A stretch of 35,741 nt of DNA from Actinomycetes bacterium (lineage in GTDB: Bacteria > Actinomycetota > Acidimicrobiia > Acidimicrobiales > RAAP-2): NCBI GenBank assembly GCA_021831125.1, contig JAKBNI010000013.1:1-35741 (forward strand), read 5' to 3'. Shown here one piece after another: positions 27,182 to 34,488 of the stretch; the stretch's first letter is position 1, and each line of letters begins with the position of its first letter. Under the pieces are notes generated by a model. That model made no database searches. It was not told the DNA's origin and saw only the letters and a program-made list of their open reading frames with translations. Made by a program: the position numbers and the translations under genes.

Positions 27182-28158
27182 CCGCCCTCCTCGTCGTCGT
27201 CGCCGTGGGCTTCGCCTACTCGATGGGCGCCCACTACACCGGGGCGTGCATGGGCATGCCCCACGCCCTCGGTGCCGTCTCGGTCCGGCGGGCCCTGCTC
27301 GTGATGGCGCCCCTCGCCCTGCTCGGGGCGGCCCTCGCCTCGCACGGCGTCGAGCGCACCGTGGGCGAGGGTCTCCTCGAGGGTCGCGGGCTCACGGTCC
27401 TGGGCATGGTCATCGTCCTCGCGGTCGCCTTCGGTCTCACCAGCCTCTTCACCTGGCGCCGACTCCCCACCTCGACCATCCAGATCCTCGTCTTCAGCGT
27501 CGTTGGGGCCGGCGAGGCGGCCGGGGTGTCGGTCCGCTGGGCCCACGTGGCGACCCTCGCGGTCCTCTGGGTCCTCGCGCCCTTGGTGGCGGTAGGGCTC
27601 GGCTTCGTCCTCACCCGGCTGGCCGACCACGTGCCCGGGGTGCGCGTCACCCCGGGGACCGACCCGACCGGCGGCGGACTCGGGATGGGCCTCCTCGCCG
27701 TCGGGGCGGTGGCGTCGTTCACCATGGGCGCGAACGACGTCGCGAACGCCACCGGCTCGCTCGTGGGCACCCACGTCCTCGGGCCGCTGGCGGCCGGGAC
27801 CCTCGGGGGGCTCGGTCTCGCGGCCGGCGTCCTCACCTGGGGGCGGCCGCTCCTCACCCGGATCGCCTTCGAGGTGGTCGAGGTCGACCGGCCCATGGCC
27901 ACGGCCGCGCAGCTGGTCCAGGCCCTCGTCGTGCTGATCGCGGTCGCCAACGGCTACTTCACCTCCATGAACCAGGCGCTGGTGGGCGCGATGGCCGGGG
28001 CGGGGCTCGCCCGTGGGCGCGCGACGGTGCGCTCCTCGACCCTGGCGGCGATCGCGAGGGGGTGGGTCGTCGGGCCGGGGGCCGGAGTGACGCTGGCCTT
28101 CGCGCTGACCCGGCTCGCCGTCGCCCTCGGGGGCGCCCACGCGGTCGCGGCCCCCTAG
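27178..28158 (+). CDS. PiT-family inorganic anion permease
   Basis: 326 aa from TTG 27178. About ten hydrophobic segments. The C-terminal half has the PiT signature SFTMGANDVANATGS (about 181-195). The matching N-terminal repeat, normally also GxNDxANA, is changed to YSMGAHYTGACMGMP (14-28). PiT proteins carry phosphate, and in CysP sulfate. The altered first motif and the position behind thioredoxin, DUF302 and PIG-L genes leave the anion open. No other in-frame start exists upstream before the TAG at 27130. Confidence 0.85.
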   Translation: MTALLVVVAVGFAYSMGAHYTGACMGMPHALGAVSVRRALLVMAPLALLGAALASHGVERTVGEGLLEGRGLTVLGMVIVLAVAFGLTSLFTWRRLPTSTIQILVFSVVGAGEAAGVSVRWAHVATLAVLWVLAPLVAVGLGFVLTRLADHVPGVRVTPGTDPTGGGLGMGLLAVGAVASFTMGANDVANATGSLVGTHVLGPLAAGTLGGLGLAAGVLTWGRPLLTRIAFEVVEVDRPMATAAQLVQALVVLIAVANGYFTSMNQALVGAMAGAGLARGRATVRSSTLAAIARGWVVGPGAGVTLAFALTRLAVALGGAHAVAAP

Positions 28159-28161
28159 GTC

Positions 28162-28192
28162 GGGACCATCGGCCCTGGGAGGGGCCCCGTCC
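28162..28192 (+). terminator. Nested GC stem-loop after the PiT gene
   Basis: GGCCC (28171-28175) pairs with GGGCC (28182-28186) around a 6-nt loop, and flanking GGAC/GTCC can extend it. No T-run, so termination strength is uncertain. Confidence 0.35.
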
Positions 28193-28224
28193 ACGGCGAA
28201 GACTCGCACCGAGGAGGGCACGAC

Positions 28225-28731
28225 ATGAGAGAGACCCTGACCGAGACGCGCGACGACGAGGCGCGCGAGCCGACCCTCGACGAGCTCGCCGCGGCGCTCA
28301 GCGCGTCCGTCGGGGCCGACGGGGCCCTGCCGGGCGGGGTCGGTGAGCGCCTCGCGCTCGAGCACCGGTGGTGGGGCCGGACCGTGGAGGTGCTCGCGAT
28401 CCTCACCGAGGACCCCGAGCGCCTGGGCTACCTCGTGGGGGGCACGCGACCCGATGAGGTGATCGCCTGGCTCCCCTCCTGGGTGGCGACACCGCTCACG
28501 CTCGAGGAGATCCGCGAGGTCGTCCTCGCGGGGGGCTGGGACCCCGAGCCCTTCGTCACGATCGCGGCCCACGGGCTGCTCGACGCGCTCTTGCGCCGCC
28601 CCGACGGATCGCTGCGGCGCGTGCGCGGAGAGCGCGCCGGCGCCTGGCTGAGCGACCGCTTCGCCCTCGCCGAGAGCGAGGACGAGGTCGTGGCGGCGGT
28701 GCGCGAGCTCCTGGCCGAGGACGGGGCCTGA
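28225..28731 (+). CDS. Hypothetical protein, 168 aa
   Basis: ATG 28225 with Shine-Dalgarno GAGGAGGG (28211-28218). A soluble, acidic protein with no signal peptide or membrane segment. The N-terminus (about 1-30) is Asp/Glu-rich. The middle contains LEHRWWGRTVEVLAILTEDPERLGYLVGG and PDEVIAWLPSWVATPLTLEEIREVVLAGGWDPEPFV; the end is helical (LLDALLRRPDGSLRRVRGERAGAWL). I do not recognise a family. The RPDGSLRRV...GAWLSDRFALA pattern faintly recalls helix-turn-helix output regions but is not diagnostic. It lies 66 nt after the PiT gene with a stem-loop between, so it is probably a separate unit. Confidence 0.75.
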   Translation: MRETLTETRDDEAREPTLDELAAALSASVGADGALPGGVGERLALEHRWWGRTVEVLAILTEDPERLGYLVGGTRPDEVIAWLPSWVATPLTLEEIREVVLAGGWDPEPFVTIAAHGLLDALLRRPDGSLRRVRGERAGAWLSDRFALAESEDEVVAAVRELLAEDGA

Positions 28732-28766
28732 CGCGGCGTCGAGCCGTGACCTTCTCCCCTACCGCC

Positions 28767-28788
28767 TCACCCTGGTGACCTCTACGTT
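28767..28788 (+). promoter_or_regulatory. Operator-like dyad and -10 of the peroxiredoxin operon
   Basis: TCACC-CT-GGTGA (28767-28778) is a perfect inverted repeat just upstream of TACGTT (28783-28788), a plausible -10. A second imperfect dyad, CTCTACG/CGTGGAG, overlaps the -10 and start region. Together they suggest a repressible promoter. Confidence 0.4.
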
Positions 28789-28819
28789 TCGTGGAGACGG
28801 TTGGTGCGAAGGAGGCACG

Positions 28820-28993
28820 ATGGGCTGTTGGTGCGCGCGCCGGACGCGCCGACACCACGGTGAGCACGATCGGCCGGCGCCGTCGCCCTCGCACGTCGAG
28901 GCTCTCGCGCGCCGCCTCGAGGCCCTCGAGCGAGAGGCCGCCGGGATCCGTACGGAGCTCGAGCTTCTCGCCACCCGCCCCGAACACGCCTGA
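28820..28993 (+). CDS. 57-aa CxC small protein with C-terminal coiled coil
   Basis: ATG 28820 with GGAGG (28811-28815). It starts MGCWCARRTRRHHGEHDRP: a CxC pair near the N-terminus followed by Arg and His. Residues about 24-52 form an amphipathic helix with heptad-like spacing (VEALARRLEALEREAAGIRTELELLA). I know no family. The CxC and position 40 nt before the peroxiredoxin gene suggest a thiol or metal-linked helper, which is inference. The open frame upstream to 28775 crosses the promoter and is excluded. Confidence 0.65.
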   Translation: MGCWCARRTRRHHGEHDRPAPSPSHVEALARRLEALEREAAGIRTELELLATRPEHA

Positions 28994-29033
28994 GGGCCCG
29001 CGGTCGGCGCGGGTCCACGACGAGAGGAGAGAG

Positions 29034-29723
29034 ATGGACGCGACTCACGACGACGCGAACGGGGGCGCCCGCCTGCCCCGGCTGAACGAGCCGGCCCCGG
29101 ACTTCGAGGCCACCACCACTCACGGGGTGGTCCGCCTGGCGGACTTCGCGGGCGGCTGGTTGGTGCTCTTCTCGCACCCGGCGGACTTCACCCCGGTGTG
29201 CACCACGGAGTTCCTCGCCTTCGCGGCGATCTACCCCGAACTCCAACGGCGACACACCGAGCTGCTCGGCCTGTCGATCGACAGCGTCTCGTCGCACATC
29301 GCCTGGGTGCGCAACATCGAGGAGAAGACCGGCGTGGCGATCCCCTTCCCGATCATCGCCGACCTCGACCGCGCGGTGGCGACCGCCTACGGGATGGTGA
29401 TGCCCGGCGAGTCGACGACCGAGACTTCGCGATGCGTCTTCGTGATCGACCCGATCGGCCGGGTGCGCGCGATGATCTACTACCCCCTCACCACCGGGCG
29501 CAACACCGAGGAGATCGTGCGCCTCGTCGACGCCCTCCAGATGACCGACGCCCGCCAGGTCGCCACCCCCGCCAACTGGCGGTCCGGGGACAAGGTCATC
29601 ATCCCGACCCCCTCGACGATCGAGGTCGCGGCCGAGCGCATGTCCGAGGAGTTCGCGGCCCGCACCGAGGGTTTCGAGCGGGTCGACTGGTACCTGTGCA
29701 AGAAGTCGGTCGAGGCCCTCTGA
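29034..29723 (+). CDS. 1-Cys-type peroxiredoxin (Prx6 family)
   Basis: 229 aa from ATG 29034, with a purine-rich GAGAGGAGAGAG just upstream. Peroxidatic motif PADFTPVCTTEF (Pro49, Thr53, Cys56). The length and C-terminal domain (PANWRSGDKVIIPTPSTIEVAAERM) place it in the Prx6/AhpC-TSA C-terminal group. Further Cys lie in SRCVFVIDP and near the end in WYLCKKS, so a resolving Cys is possible. It reduces H2O2 and organic peroxides using a thiol donor. The frame is open upstream into the preceding small gene, but the conserved N-terminus starts here. Confidence 0.96.
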   Translation: MDATHDDANGGARLPRLNEPAPDFEATTTHGVVRLADFAGGWLVLFSHPADFTPVCTTEFLAFAAIYPELQRRHTELLGLSIDSVSSHIAWVRNIEEKTGVAIPFPIIADLDRAVATAYGMVMPGESTTETSRCVFVIDPIGRVRAMIYYPLTTGRNTEEIVRLVDALQMTDARQVATPANWRSGDKVIIPTPSTIEVAAERMSEEFAARTEGFERVDWYLCKKSVEAL

Positions 29724-29918
29724 GTGGCCTGTCTCAACTCCGACGGGACCCTCAGCCCCTCGGGCCGCGCGTTGGTGGCCGCCGTCTCGAGCCCGGTGAC
29801 GCCCGAGGAGGTGGCCGGCGTGACCGGGCTGGCCCTCTTTCGGGTTCGCGCCGGGCTGCGCGAGCTCGCGGCGGCGGGCCTCGTCGTCGTCGACGGCGAC
29901 ACGTACCGCGCGGCCTAG
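29724..29918 (+). CDS. Small winged-helix protein, 64 aa
   Basis: GTG 29724 directly follows the peroxiredoxin stop (no gap), so translation is coupled. It is one compact winged helix: SPSGRALVAAVSSPVTPEEVAGVTGLALFRVRAGLRELAAAGLVVVDGDTYRAA, with the recognition helix around LFRVRAGLREL. One Cys lies at residue 3 (MACLNSDG). Such small helix-turn-helix proteins can be regulators; it may sense peroxide through the Cys or control the operon dyad, but neither is shown. Confidence 0.8.
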   Translation: MACLNSDGTLSPSGRALVAAVSSPVTPEEVAGVTGLALFRVRAGLRELAAAGLVVVDGDTYRAA

Positions 29919-29964
29919 GGGTGGGCCCCGCGCGTCCGGTGAGCGAAGGACCCGGGAGTGACGG

Positions 29965-30585
29965 CTAGGCGCCCTCGCCAGCGAGCGGGTCCGTCGTCGG
30001 CGGCGGCAGCCTCGTGCCGAGCTGGTCGATCCCGTCGCTCACCGTGTCGTCGAGGGCCCTGAGGGCCTCCTCGCTGCGGCCGACCTCGAGCATCCAGCGC
30101 GCCGCGGCGACCCGTTGGACGATCGAGTCGCTCGTCTCGAGATCGGCTCGGCGGGCCCGCTCGGCCTCCTCGTACTCTCTCAAGTGGAGCCGTCGCGCGG
30201 CGTCGTTGCGTGCGGCGGACTCGCTCAGGTGTCCCACCAGCCCGCCCATGAGGGCCATCGCGAGCAGGGGCGCCACCCAGCCCGTGAGGTCGGGGTCGCC
30301 CTTGGCTCGGATGAGCTCGAGCACGACGAAGGCGGTCATCGCGAAGCCCGCCGCGTAGGCGCCACCGCGGCGCCCGAAGCGCACGGCGCTGAGCGCGATC
30401 GGCACGACGTAGAGCAGCGCGGCGCTCTGGCCCGCACCGTCGACGAACCAGCGCAGGATCGTCACGACCACCATGAGCATCACGATCACCCCGAGCGCCC
30501 GCGACTTGGTCTTGGGCGCGTAGCGACGAGACAGACTCCATCCAGCGCTCCACAGCCGAACGGCGCGCCCCCATTCACCGACCAT
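29965..30585 (-). CDS. Orphan membrane protein with sensor-kinase-like architecture, no catalytic domain
   Basis: 206 aa from ATG 30585 with GGAGGG upstream; ATG 30672 is possible but its extra residues overlie a likely -10 (GACAAT). Four hydrophobic segments (about 32-47, 54-70, 76-93, 102-120) precede a charged coiled coil (122-150) and a helical C-terminus, SIVQRVAAARWMLEVGRSEEALRALDDTV. The last part resembles the dimerisation helix of some actinobacterial sensor proteins, but no ATPase domain follows. Unknown function; it may sense membrane state or pair with a kinase elsewhere. Confidence 0.7.
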   Translation of the reverse strand: MVGEWGRAVRLWSAGWSLSRRYAPKTKSRALGVIVMLMVVVTILRWFVDGAGQSAALLYVVPIALSAVRFGRRGGAYAAGFAMTAFVVLELIRAKGDPDLTGWVAPLLAMALMGGLVGHLSESAARNDAARRLHLREYEEAERARRADLETSDSIVQRVAAARWMLEVGRSEEALRALDDTVSDGIDQLGTRLPPPTTDPLAGEGA

Positions 30586-30746
30586 CCACAACCCTCCACG
30601 CGACCCCAGCCTTCGAGGCCACGTCCCATTGTCGTGGACCGTGGCGCCCCGAAATCTCGGGACCATCGTCACGTTCCTCGCGAGGGGCCGCCCCGTCAGG
30701 GCGAACCCGGCCCGCCCCCGGTGGCGGACCGATCCGCCCCAGGGGC

Positions 30747-32630
30747 TCAGGCGCCCGGGCGCAGGACGGGCTTCAGCGCGTCGAGGACGGTGGGGTCGTC
30801 GATCGTGGAGGGCACCGGCTCGTCGCGCCCGTCGGCGATCGCGCGCATCGTCTTTCGCAGGATCTTGCCCGAGCGGGTCTTGGGCAACGCCGAGACGACG
30901 TCGGCCTGTCGGAGGCTCGCGACGTTGCCCAGCTGGTCCTTGACCCGCTGGACGAGCTCGGCGCCGATGGTCGCGTGGTCGCGGGTGACCCCGCCCTTCA
31001 AGACCACGAGGGCGCGGGGCACCTGGCCCTTGATCTCATCGGCCACCCCGATGACGGCGCACTCGGCGACGTCGGGGTGACCGGCGATGATCTCCTCCAT
31101 CTCCCCGGTGGAGAGTCGGTGGCCCGCCACGTTGATGACGTCGTCGACCCGGCCCATGACGAAGAGGTAGCCGTCCTCGTCGAAGTGGCCGCCGTCGCCG
31201 GTGAGGTAGTAGCCCGGTACCCGCGAGAGGTAGGTCTGGACGAAGTTGTCGTCGTTGCCCCAGAGCGTCTTGAGGGTCCCGGGGGGCAGCGGGGTGCGGA
31301 TCATGATCGCCCCCTCGGCCCCCGTCGGGACCTCCTGGCCCGTGGCGTCGAGCACGCGCACGTCGTAGCCCGGCACCGGCACCGTCGGCGAGCCGGCCTT
31401 GAGCGGCATCGGGTCCATCCCCATCAGGTTGGCCACGATCGGCCAGCCCGTCTCGGTCTGCCACCAGTGGTCGACCACCGGGACCCCGAGGTGCTCGCTC
31501 GCCCACTTGTACGTCTCGGGGTCGAGGCGCTCGCCCGCGAGGAAGAGGTAGCGGAACCCCGACAGGTCGTAGTCGGCGATCAACGTGCCCTCGGGGTCGT
31601 CGCGCTTGATGGCGCGAAAGCCGGTCGGGGCGGTGAAGAGCGTCTTGACCCCGTGCTGGGCGATCACCCGCCAGAAGGCCCCCGCGTCGGGCGTGCCCAC
31701 GGGCTTGCCCTCGTAGAGGACCGTCGTGCAGCCCGTGAGGAGGGGGGCGTAGACGATGTAGGAGTGGCCCACCACCCAGCCGACGTCCGACGCTGCCCAG
31801 AAGACCTCCCCGGGGTGGGTGTCGTAGACGTTGGCCATGGACCAGCGCAGGGCCACGGCGTGGCCGCCGTTGTCGCGCACGACCCCCTTGGGCCGGCCGG
31901 TCGTGCCCGAGGTGTAGAGGATGTAGAGCGGGTCGGTCGCGGCCACCGGCACGCACTCCGCCGGATTGGCGCGCGACACGGCGTCGGCCCAGTCGACGTC
32001 GCGCGGCGCCTGCAGGCTCGCCGCCGCCTGAGGGCGCTGGACGATGAGGCAGTGCTCGGGCTTGTGGCCCGACTCGTCGATCGCCGCGTCGAGGAGGGGC
32101 TTGTACTCGATGACCCGCTTGACCTCGATGCCGCACGAGGCCGAGACCACGACCTTGGGCTGGGCGTCCTCGATGCGCAACGCCAACTCGTGGGCCGCGA
32201 AGCCCCCGAAGACGACCGAGTGCACCGCGCCCAGGCGCGCGCAGGCCAGCATCGCCACGACGGCCTCGGGGACCATCGGCATGTAGATGACCACCCGGTC
32301 GCCGCGCGTGACGCCGAGGTCGCGCAGCGCCCCCGCGCAGCGCGCCACCTGGTCGCGCAGCTCGCTGAACGTGAGCGAGGTGATCGTGCCGGTCACCGGG
32401 CTGTCGTAGACCAGGGCCGCCTGGTCCCCACGGCCCTCCTCGACGTGGCGGTCGACGGCGTTGAAGCACGTGTTGAGCTCGCCGTCGGGGAACCACCGGA
32501 AGAAGGGTGCGTTCGCGTCGTCCAAGACGACCGTCGGCTCCCGGTCCCACCGGATGGCTTTGGCCGCCTCCCCCCAGAACCCCGTAGGGTCCTCGATGCT
32601 CCTGCGCCACGCCTCTTGGTACGCGCCCAT
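30747..32630 (-). CDS. prpE: Propionyl-CoA synthetase (AMP-forming acyl-CoA synthetase)
   Basis: 627 aa from ATG 32630 (MGAYQEAWRRS), with GGAGGG 7 nt upstream; this matches the E. coli PrpE length (628). ANL-superfamily motifs: YTSGTTGRPKGVVRDNGGHAV (AMP loop), WWQTETGWPI, YYLTGDGGHFDEDGY, GRVDDVINVAGHRLSTGEMEE and C-terminal Lys in RSGKILRKTMRAIA, the site acetylated or propionylated by Pat. It makes propionyl-CoA (or acetyl-CoA) from the acid, ATP and CoA. No methylcitrate genes are nearby. A 21-bp dyad at its promoter suggests a dedicated regulator. Confidence 0.93.
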   Translation of the reverse strand: MGAYQEAWRRSIEDPTGFWGEAAKAIRWDREPTVVLDDANAPFFRWFPDGELNTCFNAVDRHVEEGRGDQAALVYDSPVTGTITSLTFSELRDQVARCAGALRDLGVTRGDRVVIYMPMVPEAVVAMLACARLGAVHSVVFGGFAAHELALRIEDAQPKVVVSASCGIEVKRVIEYKPLLDAAIDESGHKPEHCLIVQRPQAAASLQAPRDVDWADAVSRANPAECVPVAATDPLYILYTSGTTGRPKGVVRDNGGHAVALRWSMANVYDTHPGEVFWAASDVGWVVGHSYIVYAPLLTGCTTVLYEGKPVGTPDAGAFWRVIAQHGVKTLFTAPTGFRAIKRDDPEGTLIADYDLSGFRYLFLAGERLDPETYKWASEHLGVPVVDHWWQTETGWPIVANLMGMDPMPLKAGSPTVPVPGYDVRVLDATGQEVPTGAEGAIMIRTPLPPGTLKTLWGNDDNFVQTYLSRVPGYYLTGDGGHFDEDGYLFVMGRVDDVINVAGHRLSTGEMEEIIAGHPDVAECAVIGVADEIKGQVPRALVVLKGGVTRDHATIGAELVQRVKDQLGNVASLRQADVVSALPKTRSGKILRKTMRAIADGRDEPVPSTIDDPTVLDALKPVLRPGA

Positions 32631-32684
32631 GGGCCGACCCTCCTCACCCCCGAGGGGCGGTCGGGCCACGGTGGCTCCGGCCAC

Positions 32685-32690
32685 TCCCTA
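32685..32690 (-). promoter_or_regulatory. Putative -10 (TAGGGA) for prpE
   Basis: Minus-strand TAGGGA gives a start near 32678 and a leader of about 48 nt with a Shine-Dalgarno sequence before ATG 32630. Confidence 0.4.
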
Positions 32691-32696
32691 CACCTT

Positions 32697-32717
32697 TTCT
32701 GAGAGTACACCTCAGAA
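32697..32717. promoter_or_regulatory. 21-bp dyad, candidate prpE operator
   Basis: Perfect 7-bp arms TTCTGAG (32697-32703) and CTCAGAA (32711-32717) surround a 7-nt spacer containing GTAC. It covers the expected -35 position of the prpE promoter, as expected for a repressor or class II activator. Confidence 0.6.
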
Positions 32718-32959
32718 TCCGCGTCCCCGAGGGGACCACCCGCGTGTCGCCCCTGGTCGACTCGCCCTCCGGCCCGCGGGGCGCGAGCCCCGTTTGCTTA
32801 GGAGCGGGTTCGCGGAAGGAGACCGGGACTGGGCTCCCGGAGGTGCGCCGTCACCTCGAGCCCGGCCCAGGAAGAGCACCGCCATCTATCCCCTGTGCCC
32901 ATCCGCGGGGTCTCGGCGCGACGACCGCCCCATACGAGTGGGACGAGTCCCGGCGTGGG

Positions 32960-33448
32960 TCAGAAGAGACGCCGATACATCACGTGCAGACCCACCAGGC
33001 CGTAGTCAGAGTGATTATAGGCCTCGGGGACGGTTCCGATCACCTCGAAGCCGAGTGACTTCCACAGGTGCACTGCGGCGTCGTTCCTCTCGACGACCGC
33101 ATTGAACTGCATCGCGCGGAAGCCTTGTTCGCGGCTCCACTCGATGACCTCGTGGGCGAGTGCGCGGCCCACGCCTTGGCCCTGAGAACGTGGGTCGACC
33201 ATGAAACTGGCCGTCGCGACGTGCTTGCCACGACCCGGGCGGTTCGGGCCCATCTTCGCACTGCCCACCACGACACCATCGATGGTCGCAACCGCGACGC
33301 GGTCGGGCGGACCGACCATCCACCAGGCGCGGGCCTCGTCGAGGGAGAGCTCCTCGGGGTAGGCGTACGTTCGACCGGCCGCCACGATCTCGGAGAAGAA
33401 AGGATAGATGGCGGGCCAGTCCGAATCGATCGCGTCCCTGATGATCAC
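32960..33448 (-). CDS. GNAT-family N-acetyltransferase (phosphinothricin/amino-acid type)
   Basis: 162 aa from GTG 33448 (VIIRDAIDSDWPAIYPFFSEIV). The acetyl-CoA motif SFMVDPRSQGQGVGRALAHEVIEWSREQG is followed by MQFNAVVERNDAAVHLWKSLGFEVIGTVPEAY, typical of the Pat/RimI-like group. The substrate is not predictable. TAGTGT on the minus strand (33460-33455) ends 6 nt before the GTG, so expression is probably leaderless. Third-position G/C is visibly less strict than in the first 32 kb. Confidence 0.88.
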   Translation of the reverse strand: MIIRDAIDSDWPAIYPFFSEIVAAGRTYAYPEELSLDEARAWWMVGPPDRVAVATIDGVVVGSAKMGPNRPGRGKHVATASFMVDPRSQGQGVGRALAHEVIEWSREQGFRAMQFNAVVERNDAAVHLWKSLGFEVIGTVPEAYNHSDYGLVGLHVMYRRLF

Positions 33449-33454
33449 AGCAGC

Positions 33455-33460
33455 ACACTA
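33455..33460 (-). promoter_or_regulatory. -10 element TAGTGT, leaderless start at 33448
   Basis: TAGTGT on the minus strand ends 6 nt before GTG 33448; no Shine-Dalgarno sequence. Confidence 0.5.
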
Positions 33461-33469
33461 CGTAAGTAG

Positions 33470-33964
33470 CTCGTCAAATGGTGGGGCGTTCACGAAATTC
33501 GTCCAGTCTGGTCGCGTCGGCCCGCCAACGACAGGGATTCACAACGCCAACTGTGAATGGCCGTCTCGCCAACTGTCGAATCTACCCAGCGAGGGCGCCG
33601 GCGACGGAATGTCGCCTCAAGAGATACACGACCTCCCCGATGCGGAACCTATGGTGCCCGGCCCGATAGGGAATTCGAGGCCGACTGCGGTCATGGCGAG
33701 CGAGGGACCGGCCCAAGCGACGGCGATCGCCCATCGTCGATAATCGGCGGGCAAGGCGCGTGGCACGGGTTGAGTCTGCCATCAGGGCCCGAACTCAACA
33801 GAAGAAGTGGGGACTATCCGTGGGGCAGGTCACACCTACGTTTCCCGCTGGCAACAGGGACCGGGGACGCGATTCTCCGGCGCGCCCAATTCCTCGACCA
33901 CTCCAACTCGCGAGAACTGAATCCGGAATCATGCCGCGTTTCGCCGGCGAGCGGCGAGGACGCG
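33470..33964. other. Gene-poor stretch of about 500 bp
   Basis: All six frames give only short, low-similarity peptides and I recognise no domain, RNA or transposase remnant. The one clear structure is a dyad, ATTCACA (33537-33543) and TGTGAAT (33552-33558) with an 8-nt spacer. Base composition is less GC-rich than in the main body of the window. Confidence 0.5.
33537..33558. repeat. 22-bp inverted repeat ATTCACA-N8-TGTGAAT
   Basis: Perfect 7-bp arms. It could be an operator or a small hairpin; no adjacent start codon explains it. Confidence 0.4.
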
Positions 33965-34426
33965 CTATGCGCCGTCGGCGCCGTCGCGCAGTGAGTGGAT
34001 CATCGTGCGCAGGATGGCGAACGCGTGGATCCGCTCGGACTCGTTCAGGCCGGACAGCATTGTCAGTTCGACGGAGCGGACCGCGGCGGAGGCCATTGCC
34101 AGTCTGCGGCGGCCGCGGGGCGTCAAGCGGGTGGGCAGGACTTTCCCGACTGGAGCCTGAGTGGGCCTCGTCACGTAGCCGTCTCGCTCGAGGGCTTGGA
34201 GCAGGACGTTCATCGATTGCCGGGTCACGAACGCGCCTCGCGCGAGTTCGGAGTTCGACAGGCCTGGGCGTTGAGCCAGGAGTTCGAGGCAGGAGTAGTG
34301 GGTGACGGTCATCCCGAGCGGTCGCAGTACCTCCTCCATCGCCACCCGCAGCGCGCTGGAGGCCTGTTTGAGCAGGTAGCCCAGCGATGTCTCCAGGTCG
34401 ATGCCGCCCGCTCCGTGTTGACTCAT
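33965..34426 (-). CDS. MarR-family transcriptional regulator
   Basis: 153 aa from ATG 34426. MarR winged helix: LGYLLKQASSALRVAMEEVLRPLGMTVTHYSCLELLAQRPGLSNSELARGAFVTRQSMNVLLQALERDGYVTR, wing RPTQAPVGKVLPTRLTPRGRRRL. It is divergent from the VOC protein gene, and two identical 6+6 palindromes lie between them, the first touching its start codon. That arrangement indicates autorepression and control of the VOC/NmrA unit. The ligand may be an aromatic or electrophilic compound, by analogy only. Confidence 0.93.
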   Translation of the reverse strand: MSQHGAGGIDLETSLGYLLKQASSALRVAMEEVLRPLGMTVTHYSCLELLAQRPGLSNSELARGAFVTRQSMNVLLQALERDGYVTRPTQAPVGKVLPTRLTPRGRRRLAMASAAVRSVELTMLSGLNESERIHAFAILRTMIHSLRDGADGA

Positions 34427-34447
34427 GTCAGTATTCTGACATATAGT
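34418..34447 (+). promoter_or_regulatory. Promoter for the VOC gene (TTGACT-N18-TATAGT)
   Basis: -35 TTGACT (34418-34423) and -10 TATAGT (34442-34447), the most consensus-like promoter pair in the window. Operator 1 occupies the spacer and operator 2 the early transcribed region. Confidence 0.6.
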
Positions 34448-34469
34448 GGCCTGTGTCAGAAGACTGACA
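34426..34469. promoter_or_regulatory. Twin MarR operators TGTCAG-N4-CTGACA
   Basis: TGTCAG-tatt-CTGACA (34426-34441) and TGTCAG-aaga-CTGACA (34454-34469): identical perfect arms, different spacers, 28 bp apart. They flank the -10 of the VOC gene and the start of marR. Confidence 0.8.
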
Positions 34470-34488
34470 TCACCCCTAGGAGCACCGC

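Noticed and set aside
25792-28572. 926-codon minus-strand open frame
   Set aside because: Crosses five real plus-strand genes and their promoters; composition is that of antisense high-GC DNA.
32718-32959. Possible small gene or RNA between prpE and the GNAT gene
   Set aside because: Only short GC hairpins and no start with a Shine-Dalgarno sequence or recognisable peptide; nothing supportable in these 240 bases.
33582-33782. 66-codon minus-strand open frame in the gene-poor stretch
   Set aside because: Arg-rich, with no ribosome site and no family resemblance; probably chance.
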